From the NCBI GenBank assembly GCA_963850425.1, contig CAWKLF010000007.1, positions 1,253,797 through 1,317,796 on the forward strand: a stretch of DNA of 64,000 bases. The letters run 5' to 3'. Below are positions 1 to 10,717 of this stretch, one piece after another (within the stretch, counting starts at the first letter, position 1; each line of letters starts with the position of its first letter). Source of the stretch: Gp1-AA133 sp963850425. GTDB taxonomy: Bacteria; Acidobacteriota; Terriglobia; Terriglobales; Acidobacteriaceae. A program made the translations under genes and the position numbers. A model generated the notes under the pieces. The model saw only the letters and a list, made by a program, of their open reading frames with translations. It did no database searches and was not told where the DNA came from.

Positions 1-417
1 TCGACTCATATTCACTTCCGATAAACTCACTTTCCGACTTTCGTAGAGTCTGCGACTGACACGCGTCGAGGGGGAGCGACGACTGTTAGGGTCAACTGTC
101 AGACAAATCCAGGGATTACCGGTGCATGTTCCATTCCAAGATGATGGTTCACATGTGGTGCAAAACAAACCCGATGCCACACAATCAGATGCGAAACGTG
201 GGCCCCTCGTTGCTGTGAAAACCTAAACGGACTGGAATCTTGGAGGTAGCGGCGGATGGGGGTAGGGACGTGGGCAAGAGGCCCTAAGGAAATTCATGTA
301 GGCAGGTTCCACTAAGGGAATAATTAGCGCCCTAAATATTCCCTCATTCAGCTCTGGATGGGTTCCTAATGCCGTTAAGCTAAGTTTTCCAGGGAATGCG
401 ATAAGCACGGAGTTGCA
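1..417. other. Window start, no gene recognised
   Basis: No convincing gene is seen. A 61-codon open frame on the minus strand (223-408) has no clear ribosome binding site, a proline-rich end and no recognisable family, so it is not called. The stretch lies downstream of the minus-strand glycan operon that ends at 418. Confidence 0.5.
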
Positions 418-1584
418 TCAAAGTGGAAAATTCTGAGCGTTGGCTGGGGCAAGTTCCATCAGTTCGTAAAGCTCGTGCGCGGCCCGGGCAGTCGCCGTTC
501 CTGGCATATAGAACAGTTCGGCGGCCACCGCCTTCCGCGTCGGGCTTTGCAATCCCGGATTTTTAATCCCTTGCTCGACCGCCCACAAGATCTCGGATAG
601 CGCCCGAACCGAAGTCGAGGACTCTGCAAGCAAAGCGACATATTCCGGAGGAATGTTGGTTCGGGCAATCAATTCCGGCATCTCTATTCGAATCAGAGGT
701 CGATCGAGCAAAAGATACTCGAACGCTGCAGAACTGTGATCACTGATCATCAAATCCGAGGCCACTAAATACGGCGAGATTGTTCCACGCTTCGCTAAGT
801 GTCCGCGTGGGCCTTGCAGTGCCGGACTAAGTCGCGCAACCCAATCGATGCCTCCCGAATTGCGCACATCACTGACATCCAGCGAATTGTCATGGAGCTT
901 CACAATCAGGTTCACTCCGGTTTGGGCCAGGCATGTGACAAGATCCTCGCCCAGGGCATTGAGCGAGGAATACGGCGTCCACGTGGGAGCGTAAAGCACA
1001 GTGGTCAGTTGCGGATCCAACCCCAGCGATTGCAGAATCGTGTCCCGCTTGAGAGACCCGTCGACCAGGCGGTCGGCCTTCGGCATGCCGACCAGCCGCG
1101 CTGCTGGGCTTCCTGGCGCAAGCGCTCCAGAGGCGAAGAAGTTATTCATACGCCTGCGATTGATGAAGAAAAAGCGATCCCATTCACTCTGCGAGCGGTC
1201 GGGACGATCGTAGCGCTCGGCATATTTGCCTGCGACTCCGTGAAAAAACTGAACTCTCCGCGTGCCGCGCGGAAGCGCTGCCCAGATCAGATCCGCAGCT
1301 AAATACGCATCGAACTTCATCCACCTGGCTTCCGCGGGCAGAATTGTAGGAATGCTCTCTTCGGAATCTTCAAAGATTTGCTTCATTCTGTGCGGATGAA
1401 TGGTGGACGTGAAATAAAACTCGACCCGGGGATCCCCACACATTCGCTTATACACCGGCTCCATCATGGCGTATTCCATTGGCAGCGCCGCATTCATCAG
1501 AATGCGACGGCGATGTGGATTCCATTTGCGTTGCCAACTTGTGTCGAGTCTGCGCGCCCAAGACAGTACCCGGCTCGAAGTCAT
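418..1584 (-). CDS. CDP-glycerol glycerophosphotransferase-like protein
   Basis: A 388-residue protein of the CDP-glycerol:poly(glycerophosphate) glycerophosphotransferase family (TagB/TagF-like, GT-B fold). These enzymes transfer glycerol-phosphate or related groups onto glycan acceptors at the inner face of the membrane. Seen in the sequence: the FFHGVAGKY segment near residue 110, the APTWTPYSS segment near 205, a KLHDN segment near 235 and the family signature SDHSSAAFEYLLLDRP near 285, with the C-terminal helix set intact. There is no signal peptide. It is the last gene of a three-gene minus-strand set with the nucleotidyltransferase at 1646-2386 (61-base gap) and the GT2 at 2383-3477, so it probably decorates a surface glycan. 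The donor is not deducible. The start is weak: no strong Shine-Dalgarno sequence is visible, and an internal Met near residue 30 is possible. Confidence 0.8.
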   Translation of the reverse strand: MTSSRVLSWARRLDTSWQRKWNPHRRRILMNAALPMEYAMMEPVYKRMCGDPRVEFYFTSTIHPHRMKQIFEDSEESIPTILPAEARWMKFDAYLAADLIWAALPRGTRRVQFFHGVAGKYAERYDRPDRSQSEWDRFFFINRRRMNNFFASGALAPGSPAARLVGMPKADRLVDGSLKRDTILQSLGLDPQLTTVLYAPTWTPYSSLNALGEDLVTCLAQTGVNLIVKLHDNSLDVSDVRNSGGIDWVARLSPALQGPRGHLAKRGTISPYLVASDLMISDHSSAAFEYLLLDRPLIRIEMPELIARTNIPPEYVALLAESSTSVRALSEILWAVEQGIKNPGLQSPTRKAVAAELFYMPGTATARAAHELYELMELAPANAQNFPL

Positions 1585-1645
1585 GATACGGCGTTCGACC
1601 CGGCAGAGTTTTTGAAGGGAATCACTTCGCCCACCTTGGAGATTG

Positions 1646-2386
1646 TCAATGGCCGGGAAAATTCACAGGCGAACCGGTCATAATGTGCGGAAAAATTTCT
1701 TCCTCAGCACGGCGATAATCCTCCGGAAAATCAATTTCGGTCCAGGGGAAACCGCGCGTGCCGATGACATGTAAAGGGCGCCTCTTGGCAAATTCCAGAA
1801 AGGCGCGTGGAGCCCAACTGCGCAAGGCACCATTTTGAATCAGTGGAGCCATCTGCTCCTGGAGAAACCGGGCTCCGCTGGGCCCGAACTTCACTATGCC
1901 AACATTTTCGCCATCCGCCTCAGCGGGATCCATGTCCTTGGAGATGTCGAGCACGCATCCACCCCGGACTTTCACCTTCATCTCTTCATCGCCGTAATCG
2001 GCTTCCTCACGATAGGAAACCAGGAGGGCATCTTCGCGTCGAGCGGTAATCAGGTCCCAAAGAAGCTGTGGATGGAAAAGCACATCGGAATTGATGACGA
2101 CGCATCCATCCAAAAAACATTGCCGCGCCAACCACAATGAATAAAGACTGTTGGTCTCCAGAAAGATTGGATTTTCGATGTATTCGATGTTCGGGCCACA
2201 TGTGCGCCGCACTCGTTCTGCTTCGAAGCCAACGACCACGTTGATTTGGTCGATGCCGCACTCCCTCAAATATTTGCATTGCAGTTCGATGAGGGTTGAA
2301 GATCCGAACTTAAGGAGGCACTTGACGGTTTCTCCGGACTGATCGAGTCGCGATCCCTTACCCGCCGCCAGTATGATGGCTTTCAT
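1646..2386 (-). CDS. LicC-like sugar/choline-phosphate nucleotidyltransferase
   Basis: A 246-residue nucleotidyltransferase with a complete GT-A-type nucleotide-binding start (KAIILAAGKGSRL at residues 2-14). It has the metal-ligand region VVINSDVLFHP near residue 95 and the conserved TEIDFPEDYRRAEEE end. The closest families are LicC-type CTP:phosphocholine cytidylyltransferases and related sugar-1-phosphate nucleotidyltransferases. It makes an activated NDP-linked precursor in the cytoplasm. Its start codon overlaps the stop of the GT2 gene upstream by four bases (2383-2386), which implies translational coupling. Next to a CDP-glycerol-type transferase, a CDP-linked product is an attractive reading, but substrate specificity cannot be read from sequence alone. 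Confidence 0.82.
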   Translation of the reverse strand: MKAIILAAGKGSRLDQSGETVKCLLKFGSSTLIELQCKYLRECGIDQINVVVGFEAERVRRTCGPNIEYIENPIFLETNSLYSLWLARQCFLDGCVVINSDVLFHPQLLWDLITARREDALLVSYREEADYGDEEMKVKVRGGCVLDISKDMDPAEADGENVGIVKFGPSGARFLQEQMAPLIQNGALRSWAPRAFLEFAKRRPLHVIGTRGFPWTEIDFPEDYRRAEEEIFPHIMTGSPVNFPGH

Positions 2387-3477
2387 CGCCCTTGCGCATC
2401 ACGCGGCTGCTTCGCGTCCGCATTTTGGAAGGCCGCCTCCCGATTGGTATGGATTCGAACATCTTTCACATCGCCAAACGACATGTGGCGATCCTTCCAG
2501 CGTTGGCGCCACACTCCGAGAAAGAAACATAGCCACAGTTCGTGATCGAAACTTTCTGTCTCCCGCCCAGCGACCTTCGCCTTCGCCATATGCGTCGCCG
2601 ACCTCAAGAACTCCCGATACAGATAGCGCGGCACTCCCATGATATGGGGTACTTTGGAAAAGTCGAGCCTGGTTTCTTCGGGCGAAAGCATGTCAATCCG
2701 AGATTGTTGGTAAAGTATGGCCCGGCTGATTCCGTGCCAGTAAAACCAGCGCCGAAAATAACTCTTGTTCATGCGCTCTTGTGGAATTACATGATGAACT
2801 ATCATCTCCGGAATGTACATGCCTTTCAATCCTACGGCCCGTGCGCGCAAGAGCCACTCGCGAACCTCCTGCCCCAGCAAAGTTCCGGCTTTGCGTCCGA
2901 CTCGCGTATCCCATAGACCAACGCGCTCAAAGCTTTTCTTTTTAAAAGCCAGGTTTACACCCAAAGGTGCGTACCGGGTGCCAAACTCAACTGGCTTGGC
3001 ACCGTGATCTTGCAACGCGATCACCGACCAGTGGCGGCCGCCCTGATTTGCCAGCCAACTCGGCTTTTCGCCGCGCCATATGGGTAGTACTTTGCCGCCC
3101 ACAAAATCGCAGGCTTCACGGTCAAGACCAGCTTCTGCCTGATCCAGCCAATCTGGCTCAACTCGCACGTCATCATCCGTGGTAGCGATGATTTGGCCCG
3201 TGGCAAGTTTAATTCCGGCATTAAGAGCAGCACTGCGCCCGGCTTCGGATTCGAACACGTAATGCAACGGGACCGGAAAACTCTTAGCGCTATCCAGAAC
3301 AGTCTCGCGAGTGCTGTCGGTGGAATTGTTATCGACAGCGATAACCTCCCAGGGTGCGGAAACCCGGAGCTTAGCAATGCTCGAAAGAGTCTCTCGTAGT
3401 TCGTCTGACCGATTGTGGGTGGGTATTATCACCGAAAATTGCATGTCCGAACGTCGCTGTTCCATTTCCGTCTCCAC
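2383..3477 (-). CDS. Family 2 glycosyltransferase
   Basis: A 364-residue GT2 transferase. The GT-A core is clear: FSVIIPTHNRSDELRETL near the N-terminus, VIAVDNNSTDSTRE near residue 45, and the metal-binding Asp cluster ATTDDDVRVEPDW near residue 95. The acceptor-side segment with GQEVREWLLRARA near residue 200 is also present. No membrane segments are evident, so it is probably cytosolic or peripheral. The first codon used here is GTG. An ATG four codons later follows a GGAGACGGA sequence and is an equally good or better start, and another ATG lies directly before the conserved FSVII strand. It is the first gene of the minus-strand glycan operon ending at 418. Confidence 0.85.
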   Translation of the reverse strand: METEMEQRRSDMQFSVIIPTHNRSDELRETLSSIAKLRVSAPWEVIAVDNNSTDSTRETVLDSAKSFPVPLHYVFESEAGRSAALNAGIKLATGQIIATTDDDVRVEPDWLDQAEAGLDREACDFVGGKVLPIWRGEKPSWLANQGGRHWSVIALQDHGAKPVEFGTRYAPLGVNLAFKKKSFERVGLWDTRVGRKAGTLLGQEVREWLLRARAVGLKGMYIPEMIVHHVIPQERMNKSYFRRWFYWHGISRAILYQQSRIDMLSPEETRLDFSKVPHIMGVPRYLYREFLRSATHMAKAKVAGRETESFDHELWLCFFLGVWRQRWKDRHMSFGDVKDVRIHTNREAAFQNADAKQPRDAQGR

Positions 3478-3716
3478 ATCTTAGCTCCTGTCATGCTCGA
3501 AACATCCAATGATCTTGAAGTCTTAAGCGCCAGCGATCTCGCCGTTGGATGCAAAAGTAATCGAACGAGGACTGGATTTGTGTACTTCGCGGACTTGGAC
3601 ATCGGCTCTCTCGCCTAGAGATCAGGTCAGGAAATTTTGGTCCAGAGAATTTGTCGCTGACTGATTCCGCTGGGGATTGGGAAACCGCTGAAACCCGCAT
3701 GGATACTGCTTAAAAG

Positions 3717-3792
<76 letters not shown>

Positions 3793-4068
3793 GTTTTCGG
3801 CGGGATTTGCTCGCAGTTTTGTTTTCGCGTGACATACCGCGCCTTGCGAAAACAGCGCAGCCATTGGCCGGAACGCTGCCTTACGAGCAAACATTCATAC
3901 TAACCTAGGCTTGCAAAAAGCCGCAACCGGTCGCGCGCACCAAACGGCGTGACTTTCTCCTCAACTCTAAACCACTGTGCGCAGCCTCTCCTGACGAGCG
4001 CAAAATGAAAATCCCGCGCTAGCCTCACAGGCCGTTCGCGGGAATTGCACTCGGGGAAAATCTGGCCT

Positions 4069-4416
4069 CTACGGTCCCTGCTGAAGATCGGCCGCCAGTG
4101 GCGGAGCAGCCTCCTTCACGCTCCCCGATGAACGCTTCGCGGGAGCATCATCCAGCTGGATGAGCGGCAGTCGCTCCAAGGTTCCGATCACCGGGGCTTC
4201 GTCCATCGTTGAGGGCAACGAGATAAAGCGGTGCTCCACGCATAATTCATCGATGAAGCGCTGCTGGCGCTCGCTCAGGACTTGCTGAGGCAGTTTGTCG
4301 AAGTGCCGGAAAATCCATAAAAAGTATGCGCGCTGCACAAGAGTAAGGCGGATATAACGAGGGCCAATCGGCGTGATAATGCGCACCACGCCATCGACGA
4401 GCTTTTCGATCCACAT
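4069..4416 (-). CDS. Conserved hypothetical protein
   Basis: A 115-residue protein of unknown function. It has an N-terminal amphipathic stretch with an Arg-rich YIRLTLVQRAYFLWIFRHF segment near residues 20-38, followed by a helical segment ending near residue 65 and a low-complexity Ala/Pro tail. There is no signal peptide. It stands alone between the tRNA and the PilZ gene. I recall similar short proteins in Acidobacteriota genomes but cannot assign a family. Confidence 0.55.
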   Translation of the reverse strand: MWIEKLVDGVVRIITPIGPRYIRLTLVQRAYFLWIFRHFDKLPQQVLSERQQRFIDELCVEHRFISLPSTMDEAPVIGTLERLPLIQLDDAPAKRSSGSVKEAAPPLAADLQQGP

Positions 4417-4763
4417 GCTGAACCTGCCAGGTCCGATTTTTCTTAGTGTGGCCGGAGTACCGCAAAGAGCGCGTCATTATTGCACCCCCCGCGAGGCATT
4501 GACAAATCAAATCCCTGGGCGGAATTAGTCAGAGGTACAGCCGGCAGCGAAGCTTGAGGAATTATTAAAAGCGGCTCGAATGGGGCCCTACGGGCCCTTG
4601 CAGGAAAGTACGTCGCCTGGGCCAGCAAACGTCCCGTCACCCGCAGTTGCGTTTGATGAAGGTGGCTGTCCCCGTCGAGCGCTAGGGGCGTAAACGCCAA
4701 TCCGTTTGGTTCAATTCTGGCCGTGCGTCCAAGCCTCGTAGGAATCCAGGCGGACCAGACTCT

Positions 4764-5087
4764 TCAGGTAGGGATCTCGGGCAACATGTCGAGCCGGTCG
4801 ATGGTAGCTGCAACCCCAAACCTGTCGCCGTCTTCCACGCGGACCACCGATGCCTGGCAGCAGGCCCATTGCTTCTCCCCCAAACCCAGTTCGGCCGGCA
4901 GAATCAGCACGATTTCCAGCTTGCTGCCTTCGGTGATCTTCCGGTCGGTGTACAGAAACACTCCCCCCATGCTCAGGTCGCGCGTCACCGCCGCAGCCTC
5001 GGCATCCGTGTCTTTACTTCTCACCTTCGCCGGCACGTTCACCGAGATCCGGGAACGGGCGCGCTTGTCGGCCTTGGAATCTAGCAT
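4764..5087 (-). CDS. PilZ domain protein
   Basis: A 107-residue single-domain PilZ protein. The cyclic-di-GMP binding features are visible: an N-terminal basic RARSRISVN segment near residues 9-17, followed by TRDLSMGGVFLYT near residue 36, matching the family [DN]-x-S-x-x-G motif. A beta-barrel continues to VVRVEDGDRFGVAATI. It is expected to bind c-di-GMP and to act as a small cytosolic effector through a partner. No partner is identifiable nearby. No clear Shine-Dalgarno precedes the ATG. Confidence 0.82.
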   Translation of the reverse strand: MLDSKADKRARSRISVNVPAKVRSKDTDAEAAAVTRDLSMGGVFLYTDRKITEGSKLEIVLILPAELGLGEKQWACCQASVVRVEDGDRFGVAATIDRLDMLPEIPT

Positions 5088-5252
5088 GGGAGTGAGAGCC
5101 TATCACGAGCGCGGAGAGTTTGTGTGGAGTTTTACATGACGTGTCGGCAACAAACTGGACGCCCGTCGAGGCGTCCTTTCTGTGTCTCGAGGAGATTATG
5201 CGCAGAGCAATTGAACGCACGAGGGCCCGCGACAGCACCCCGCCGCGCGAGC

Positions 5253-6722
5253 CTACATCGTCGAAGGTTTCTGCATCCGGGCCCCCGGCACGACGACAGC
5301 CTGTTCAATCGTGGGAACATTGGTGCCGCGCAGGCGCTCTTCCACGGCATGCATCTTGTCACTCGCTCCAGCTTCGTAGTATGCCCGCGACAGCAACTGC
5401 ATCGACGACGGATCGTTCTCGTCTTCTTCCAGGTGCGCAATCGCGTCTTGCCACTTTTCCTGTGCGGCTAGGAGCGCGCCCGCGGCCCCGTGATACGAAC
5501 TCTGGATTACGAGATTGCGGCTGCTTGCCGCCATGGTTTCCAGCGTGTGCAGAGATTTCTGCGCCAACTGCTGGTTCCCGGCATGCGCCGCGCGCACCGT
5601 GCGATACCGCAGGATGCGCGACATCTCTTCATCGCGGTCAAGCTGGGAAATTTCCTGGCGATGGCTCAAAGCCTCCTCGGCGGCCTCGAGATGCTGCAGA
5701 GCCGCCGCATCATCGCTCTGATACTCCGCCATCCGCTGGTGAGCCCAGGATTCCTGGAGATCTAATCCAAGATCGTGCGCCTTCTGCGCGGTCTCTGCAA
5801 AAGCGCGGTCCGCCTCGGCCGGCTTTGCTTCGCGCACCCAGCTGGTCGCGTTCTGCATCATGTAGTCGATGCGGTCCGCATCGTTATTCGCCTGTTCAAT
5901 GGCTTTCTGATATTCAACGCGCGCCCGCACCTGGTTCCCCATCAGCGAATACGTATCCGCAATTCCGACTTGCGACGATGCAAACTTGGGATCGACCTTC
6001 AGCGCCATCTTGTAGTGCGTCAGGGCTTCGTCAAAGTGTCCCGCCATGCGCAGCAGTTCGCCGTAAGAGTCGTGCGGATTCGGTTCTTTCGGCAGCACCG
6101 TGACATAACGATCCATCAACGCGAACGCTTTTGCAAACTGACGGTTGCGCGCATAGACGTAGGCCGCATCATTGATCGCCGCAGGATAGTTCTTGTCAAT
6201 CGCCAGCGCTCGGTCCAAGAGCTTCAGCGCCTGATCGTTTCCGTTCTCGCCCATCAGCCAGTTGCCAGCCAGATAAAGAAGATGCTTATCCTTGGGGAAC
6301 ATCGCCAGCATATCGTTCATTGCTTCGATGCCTGCGATGTAGTTCCCTTCCTGCACATTCGATATCCACTGGATCATCAACTTTTCACCCGGCGTGACCT
6401 GTGGCAAAAGAACCTTGGCCTTCTCGCGCGCCGTGCTCACTTCCACCGGATTCCGGCTGTTGAACGCGATCCACGCCCAGGCCACCGCAATGGTCGGGTC
6501 TTCCTTCACCGCCGCGCGCCAGTCTTCGTTGCAGCGTTCGAGATAAAGCTTCTCGTAGTCATCCATGCCCTTCTGATAGAGCTCGCGACCCTTCGCGGAA
6601 ACCGCGGTCACTGGCATGGTCCCGGTCACCGGCTTGGGTTTTGAGGACTTGTCCTTACCAAAGGCGAACGACGAAAGAAGCAAAAAGGCAAAAAGCCCTG
6701 TCAGGATGCGGCGCTGCATCAT
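5253..6722 (-). CDS. Secreted TPR-repeat protein
   Basis: A 489-residue protein with an N-terminal export signal (basic start, hydrophobic FAFLLLSSFAFG) and then tetratricopeptide repeats over most of the length. Helix pairs with the TPR pattern are clear around residues 150-300 (for example LLYLAGNWLMG, SYGELLRMAGHFDEALTHY and IADTYSLMGNQVRARVEYQ). It is probably a periplasmic or envelope scaffold; no catalytic domain is seen. The start is supported by GAGAG upstream of a double Met. Its architecture resembles the lipoprotein at 35957-37447 in this window, which includes a closely similar NPxDSYGELLxMG segment, so the two may be paralogues. Confidence 0.78.
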   Translation of the reverse strand: MMQRRILTGLFAFLLLSSFAFGKDKSSKPKPVTGTMPVTAVSAKGRELYQKGMDDYEKLYLERCNEDWRAAVKEDPTIAVAWAWIAFNSRNPVEVSTAREKAKVLLPQVTPGEKLMIQWISNVQEGNYIAGIEAMNDMLAMFPKDKHLLYLAGNWLMGENGNDQALKLLDRALAIDKNYPAAINDAAYVYARNRQFAKAFALMDRYVTVLPKEPNPHDSYGELLRMAGHFDEALTHYKMALKVDPKFASSQVGIADTYSLMGNQVRARVEYQKAIEQANNDADRIDYMMQNATSWVREAKPAEADRAFAETAQKAHDLGLDLQESWAHQRMAEYQSDDAAALQHLEAAEEALSHRQEISQLDRDEEMSRILRYRTVRAAHAGNQQLAQKSLHTLETMAASSRNLVIQSSYHGAAGALLAAQEKWQDAIAHLEEDENDPSSMQLLSRAYYEAGASDKMHAVEERLRGTNVPTIEQAVVVPGARMQKPSTM

Positions 6723-6906
6723 GGATTCTCTCTGAAAACAAAGATTTGCGGACCACTACGGCGCAAAGCGTAGCATCGCTCGAAGTAAGGACCAAGGTGA
6801 CGGAAGGGTTACGACGGGTGGGGCAGGAACTCAATAAAAGTGCGCGAGGGCGTTGCTGCCCTCGCAAAAATGAGCTCAAGACTTCGTTTCGGTCGCCGGC
6901 CGACCC

Positions 6907-9900
6907 TTAAAAAGTAAACTTGGCTGCCAACTGGATTCCTCGCGGCGCGCCCCCTCCCAGGAATGGGTTCCCGATACCGACGTCGCCGGTCGCCGTAATC
7001 CGGTTAAACCCGCTACCAACTTCCCGATTTCCCGCCAACTGAAAACCATTGGGAGCCGCGTCCGCAATGAACGCCGGCAGGAAAGGGTTGGCGAAATTCG
7101 GGTGATTCACCACGTTGAAGATGTCCGCCCGCAGCTGCAGGTTGATTCGCTCGGTGATTGCGGTCGTCTTGTAGATGGCGAAGTCCCACTGGCGATAATC
7201 GGGTCCACGCAGGGAATCTCGCCCCATATTGCCATAGTGCCGCGTGCCGATCATGCAGTCGCTCGCAACTCCATTGGCACCCTGTGCGAGGTCAATCGTG
7301 CACGGAATCGCAAACGAACTCACGTCGAGGAAATGGTATGGATCGCGGTTGTTCTGCTTCACCGGTCCGATCACGTCGGGCCGGTCATAACATTCCCCGC
7401 CACCGCTGAAGTCGTCCTGGCAGTTGTAGTTGAGTTGGAATGGCTGCCCGCTTTGCAGTGTGAGTGAACTGCTGACGCCCCACCCATTCTTCAGCTTTTG
7501 CATGCCTCCACCCATTCTCGGCACTTCGTACCCCAGCACCCACGTAAACCGCTTGGGCAGATCGAAGTTCGAAGGACCGTATTCGAGGTGAGGACTCGTG
7601 CTGTCCTGCGGCTGTGCCGCCTGCGGCTCAAAGTCTTCGCCGTCGCTGGAATTGTCCAATGACTTCGAATACACGAAATTGACCGAAGACGTCATGTCCG
7701 CGCCAGCCATTGATGCGCAAGCTGGCCTGCAGGGAGTTGTAGTTCGATTTGCCGGTGGAGTTCTCCTGCATCACGTAATACGACGCATACGGATTGCCAG
7801 TGCCGTATCCGCCGAACGGGCGGGCGTCGCTGCCGAAGTCCTGAATGCAGTCACACGCCTGATCCACGGCGTTGATCGTGGCTGCGCTGGGCTGGTTCAA
7901 ATCGAAGAATCTCCACAAACGATGCCCTTGTGAGCCGACATACCCGATCTGCACCACGGCCCGGCTGCCCAGTTGCTGCTGGATGTTGAGGTTGTAATTC
8001 TCCATGTAGGGCATTTTGATGTTGCGATCGAAAGCGAAGGTGTCACATTCGAAATCCGCACAACTGGGCGCGGCATAGACAGGAACACCGGGATCGAGGT
8101 TCCCAGTGATCGTTGCCGATATGATCGGGCTTGGTCCAACCGGGTTGTACGCGGGCCCCGGGGAGAAGAACGTCGGATAGGGCAAGTGTCCCAGCACCAT
8201 ATCCTGCGAGAAAGCGTCGTAGAAGATCCCGAAGCCCGCGCGCACCACCGTTCTCCCTTTACCCGTCACGTCCCACGCCGCACTGATGCGCGGAGCAAAG
8301 TCCTTCTTGTCGGGGTTGTAGAGGCTTTTCAGGCCGGGCTGTCCCACCTGCGTCAGCGTGAAGGTGCCATCGCCCGTGGAGGGCGCAACACTCGTGATGT
8401 TGCTGAGCAAGTTGTTCTTCTCACCCACGACCCCGAAATAGTCGTAGCGCAGTCCGAAATTCAGGGTCAGGCGCGGGTTCACACGAAAACTGTCTTGCAC
8501 GTAAAACCCAAAGCTGTTTTCAAACGTGTGCCGCGTGGTGTCACCCGAATACTGGAAACCACTTCCCAGCGTCCCGGAGAGAAAATCGTTCAAGATCAGC
8601 GAATTTCAGCCGGCCGCGGAAATACTTGTTCAAATACTGTTGTATGGTCGTCCGGTGAAAATCGACTCCAAACTTCAGATCGTGTTTGTTCACCTTCCAC
8701 GAGAAGTTGTCGATTACCTGGTTGTTGCTGTCGACCCGGTGCCGCGGAACGCTGCTTGTCGCGCCAATCTGTCCGAAGGATGTCCCGTTTACATAGATGA
8801 TCGGTAATCCCGAATCGGTCACTCCCGAGCCTGTGCAGCCTTCCGTCGTGCTCGCTGCGCAAAGACCGACCGAACTGGGATGAAAGTTCTGATCCTGCGG
8901 GAAAAACCCTTCGGCGAAACGGTTCCATCCATAGCGCAGTTCGTTGGTTTTGTTAGTCCCGATTGTCTTCACATATGACAGGGAGACTAGTTGTACCCTC
9001 GTCGGCGTCTCGGTGTTGAACCCGGGCAGCGGGCCGCCACCCGCGGTGAGGGCCAGGGGAAACGATTGCACGCTGTCGCCGAAGAAATACCGCCCCGTGA
9101 AATTGTTCGCGGGATTGAAATTGTGATCAATCTTCGCGATGAAGCTGGTCAGATTGTTGAATGATGGATTATCCAGCGTAACGTTTGGACCGTCCGGACA
9201 TCCGGGTCAGCGTCCGAATGGAATCCCGGAATATTCGGGGCCGGCCAGGGATTGTGACTGGCCAATAGTGCGCAATGATCCATCATTAGTTGCATCGTTC
9301 GGACTGAGCGATGCCACCCGGCCCGGTTCCCTCGGGCACACAGCCCGTCGTTACTGTGCCTACGTTCTCTCGCTGTCCTTCATAGTCCGCATAGAAGAAG
9401 GTCTTGTCTTTCACGATGGGCCCGCCCAGTGAAGCGCCGAACTGGTTGTTGTGAAATGGCGCTTTGGGCTGGCCTGCCAGGTTGAAATAGTTCCGCGCAT
9501 CCAGCGCGTTGTTCCTGAAATATTCAGCCGCCGTCCCGTGCCACGTATTGGTTCCGCTCTTGGTCACAATGTTGACAACTGCGCCGGCATTGCGCCCATA
9601 CTCCGGTTCGAAATTGGAGAGCACATTCACTTCGGCCACCGCATCAATGGGCAGGATCGCCGACGGTGTCGCCGAATACGCCTGCCTGGTTGATTGCCGG
9701 ATCGTTGCGGTATCCGTCATTCATATCTGTTCCATCGAGCAGGTAAGTTGTTCGATCGTCCTCGTGCCCCATTCATGCTGAAACTCGCCGAACGATCCCG
9801 GAGAATCTGATATCTGATCGGGCGATCCTGCCACCCCGGGATTCAGAAAAATCAACTTCGTATAGTCGCGACCATTGACCGGCATATTCTCTACGGACTG

Positions 9901-10315
9901 CGCAGTCAAGACACCACCCATCGATCATTCGTTGTAGTTTCCACGATGGGTAGTTGATCGGCGGAGACCTCGACCCGGTGGACACTTCGCCCGTCTTCAG
10001 GGCAGCGTCCACGCGACGCTCGCTGGCGACATCGACTGCCACCGCTTTGCGCACGAAGGTCTGAAAGCCGGTCTGCGTCACCGTGAGGTCATAAGCGTCC
10101 AATTGGCAACTCGGGGATGCTGTAGCTGCCATCCCCGCTCGTAACCGTTGTCGCGGTCCAAGGCCCGTGTTGTTGCTATGCGCCATCACCCGCGCCCCGG
10201 CCACCACCGCCCCCGTCGGGTCCGTCACCGTACCCAGGATTGTTCCTCGAAATGTTTGCGCCGACAGTGACGCCATGGCCAACACGACGAACGCCAGAAT
10301 GAATCGAAATTTCAT
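6907..10315 (-). pseudogene. Oar-like TonB-dependent receptor, multiply frameshifted
   Basis: A full-length Oar/CarboxypepD_reg TonB-dependent receptor of about 1,130 codons can be followed from a signal peptide (MKFRFILAFVVLAMASLSAQ, GGGAG ribosome binding site) to a terminal aromatic KFTF. The order is carboxypeptidase-regulatory domain (GTILGTVTDPTGAVV), plug domain (ENMPVNGRDYTKLIFLNPGV, then YLLDGTDMNDG, then VNIVTKSGTN) and beta-barrel. As sequenced it is broken by at least ten one-base offsets, for example near 10158, 10146, 10096, 9970, 9922, 9779, 9748, 9670, 8597 and 7705. Removing one base at most of these restores canonical sequence, so few substitutions have accumulated. This is either very recent decay or sequencing error; I favour error. 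The receptor would import or bind oligosaccharides or similar ligands at the outer membrane. Confidence 0.8.
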
Positions 10316-10717
10316 ATGTCGGTCTCCCTGGGGAACAACTCCCGCCTAGCGTATCGGACCTAACTCTAACGAAACACGTCGTGTTATGACTCACCGCGAA
10401 CCACCGGCCCTCCATGCGCGAGCTGCGAAAACGAGCTCCTGCGCGTGCGGGCCGAAATATCTCCCGACCGCCTGCATAGATTTTCATTTGGGAATGTCGA
10501 TGCAAGCGCGCCAGCCGGCTGTTATTGGGCATCGAGTATGCTTGGCACCCTTCGTTCGCGAGCGCCAGGCTGTTTGGAATTAGCGGATCAGGCTAAACAA
10601 AGGAAGGCTCGGGAGTCAATAACGAAACCACTCCCTCCCGGCTCGATTCACTGCTACAATGAGCCAGCCTTAAGGCCACGCCAGCCCTTCAGGCGGCCGT
10701 TCCCAGGGAGTAGCTGC
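10316..10717. other. Intergenic, divergent spacer
   Basis: This 400-base spacer lies between the start of the TonB receptor (minus) and a small plus-strand gene. Open frames across it have no family resemblance and no good ribosome binding sites. Nothing else is recognised. Confidence 0.4.

Noticed and set aside
223..408. 61-codon minus-strand frame at the window start
   Set aside because: No ribosome binding site, no recognisable family and a proline-rich end.
6655..6879. Small minus-strand frame between the TPR gene and the TonB receptor
   Set aside because: It overlaps the signal-peptide region of the TPR gene in another frame and has no recognisable features.
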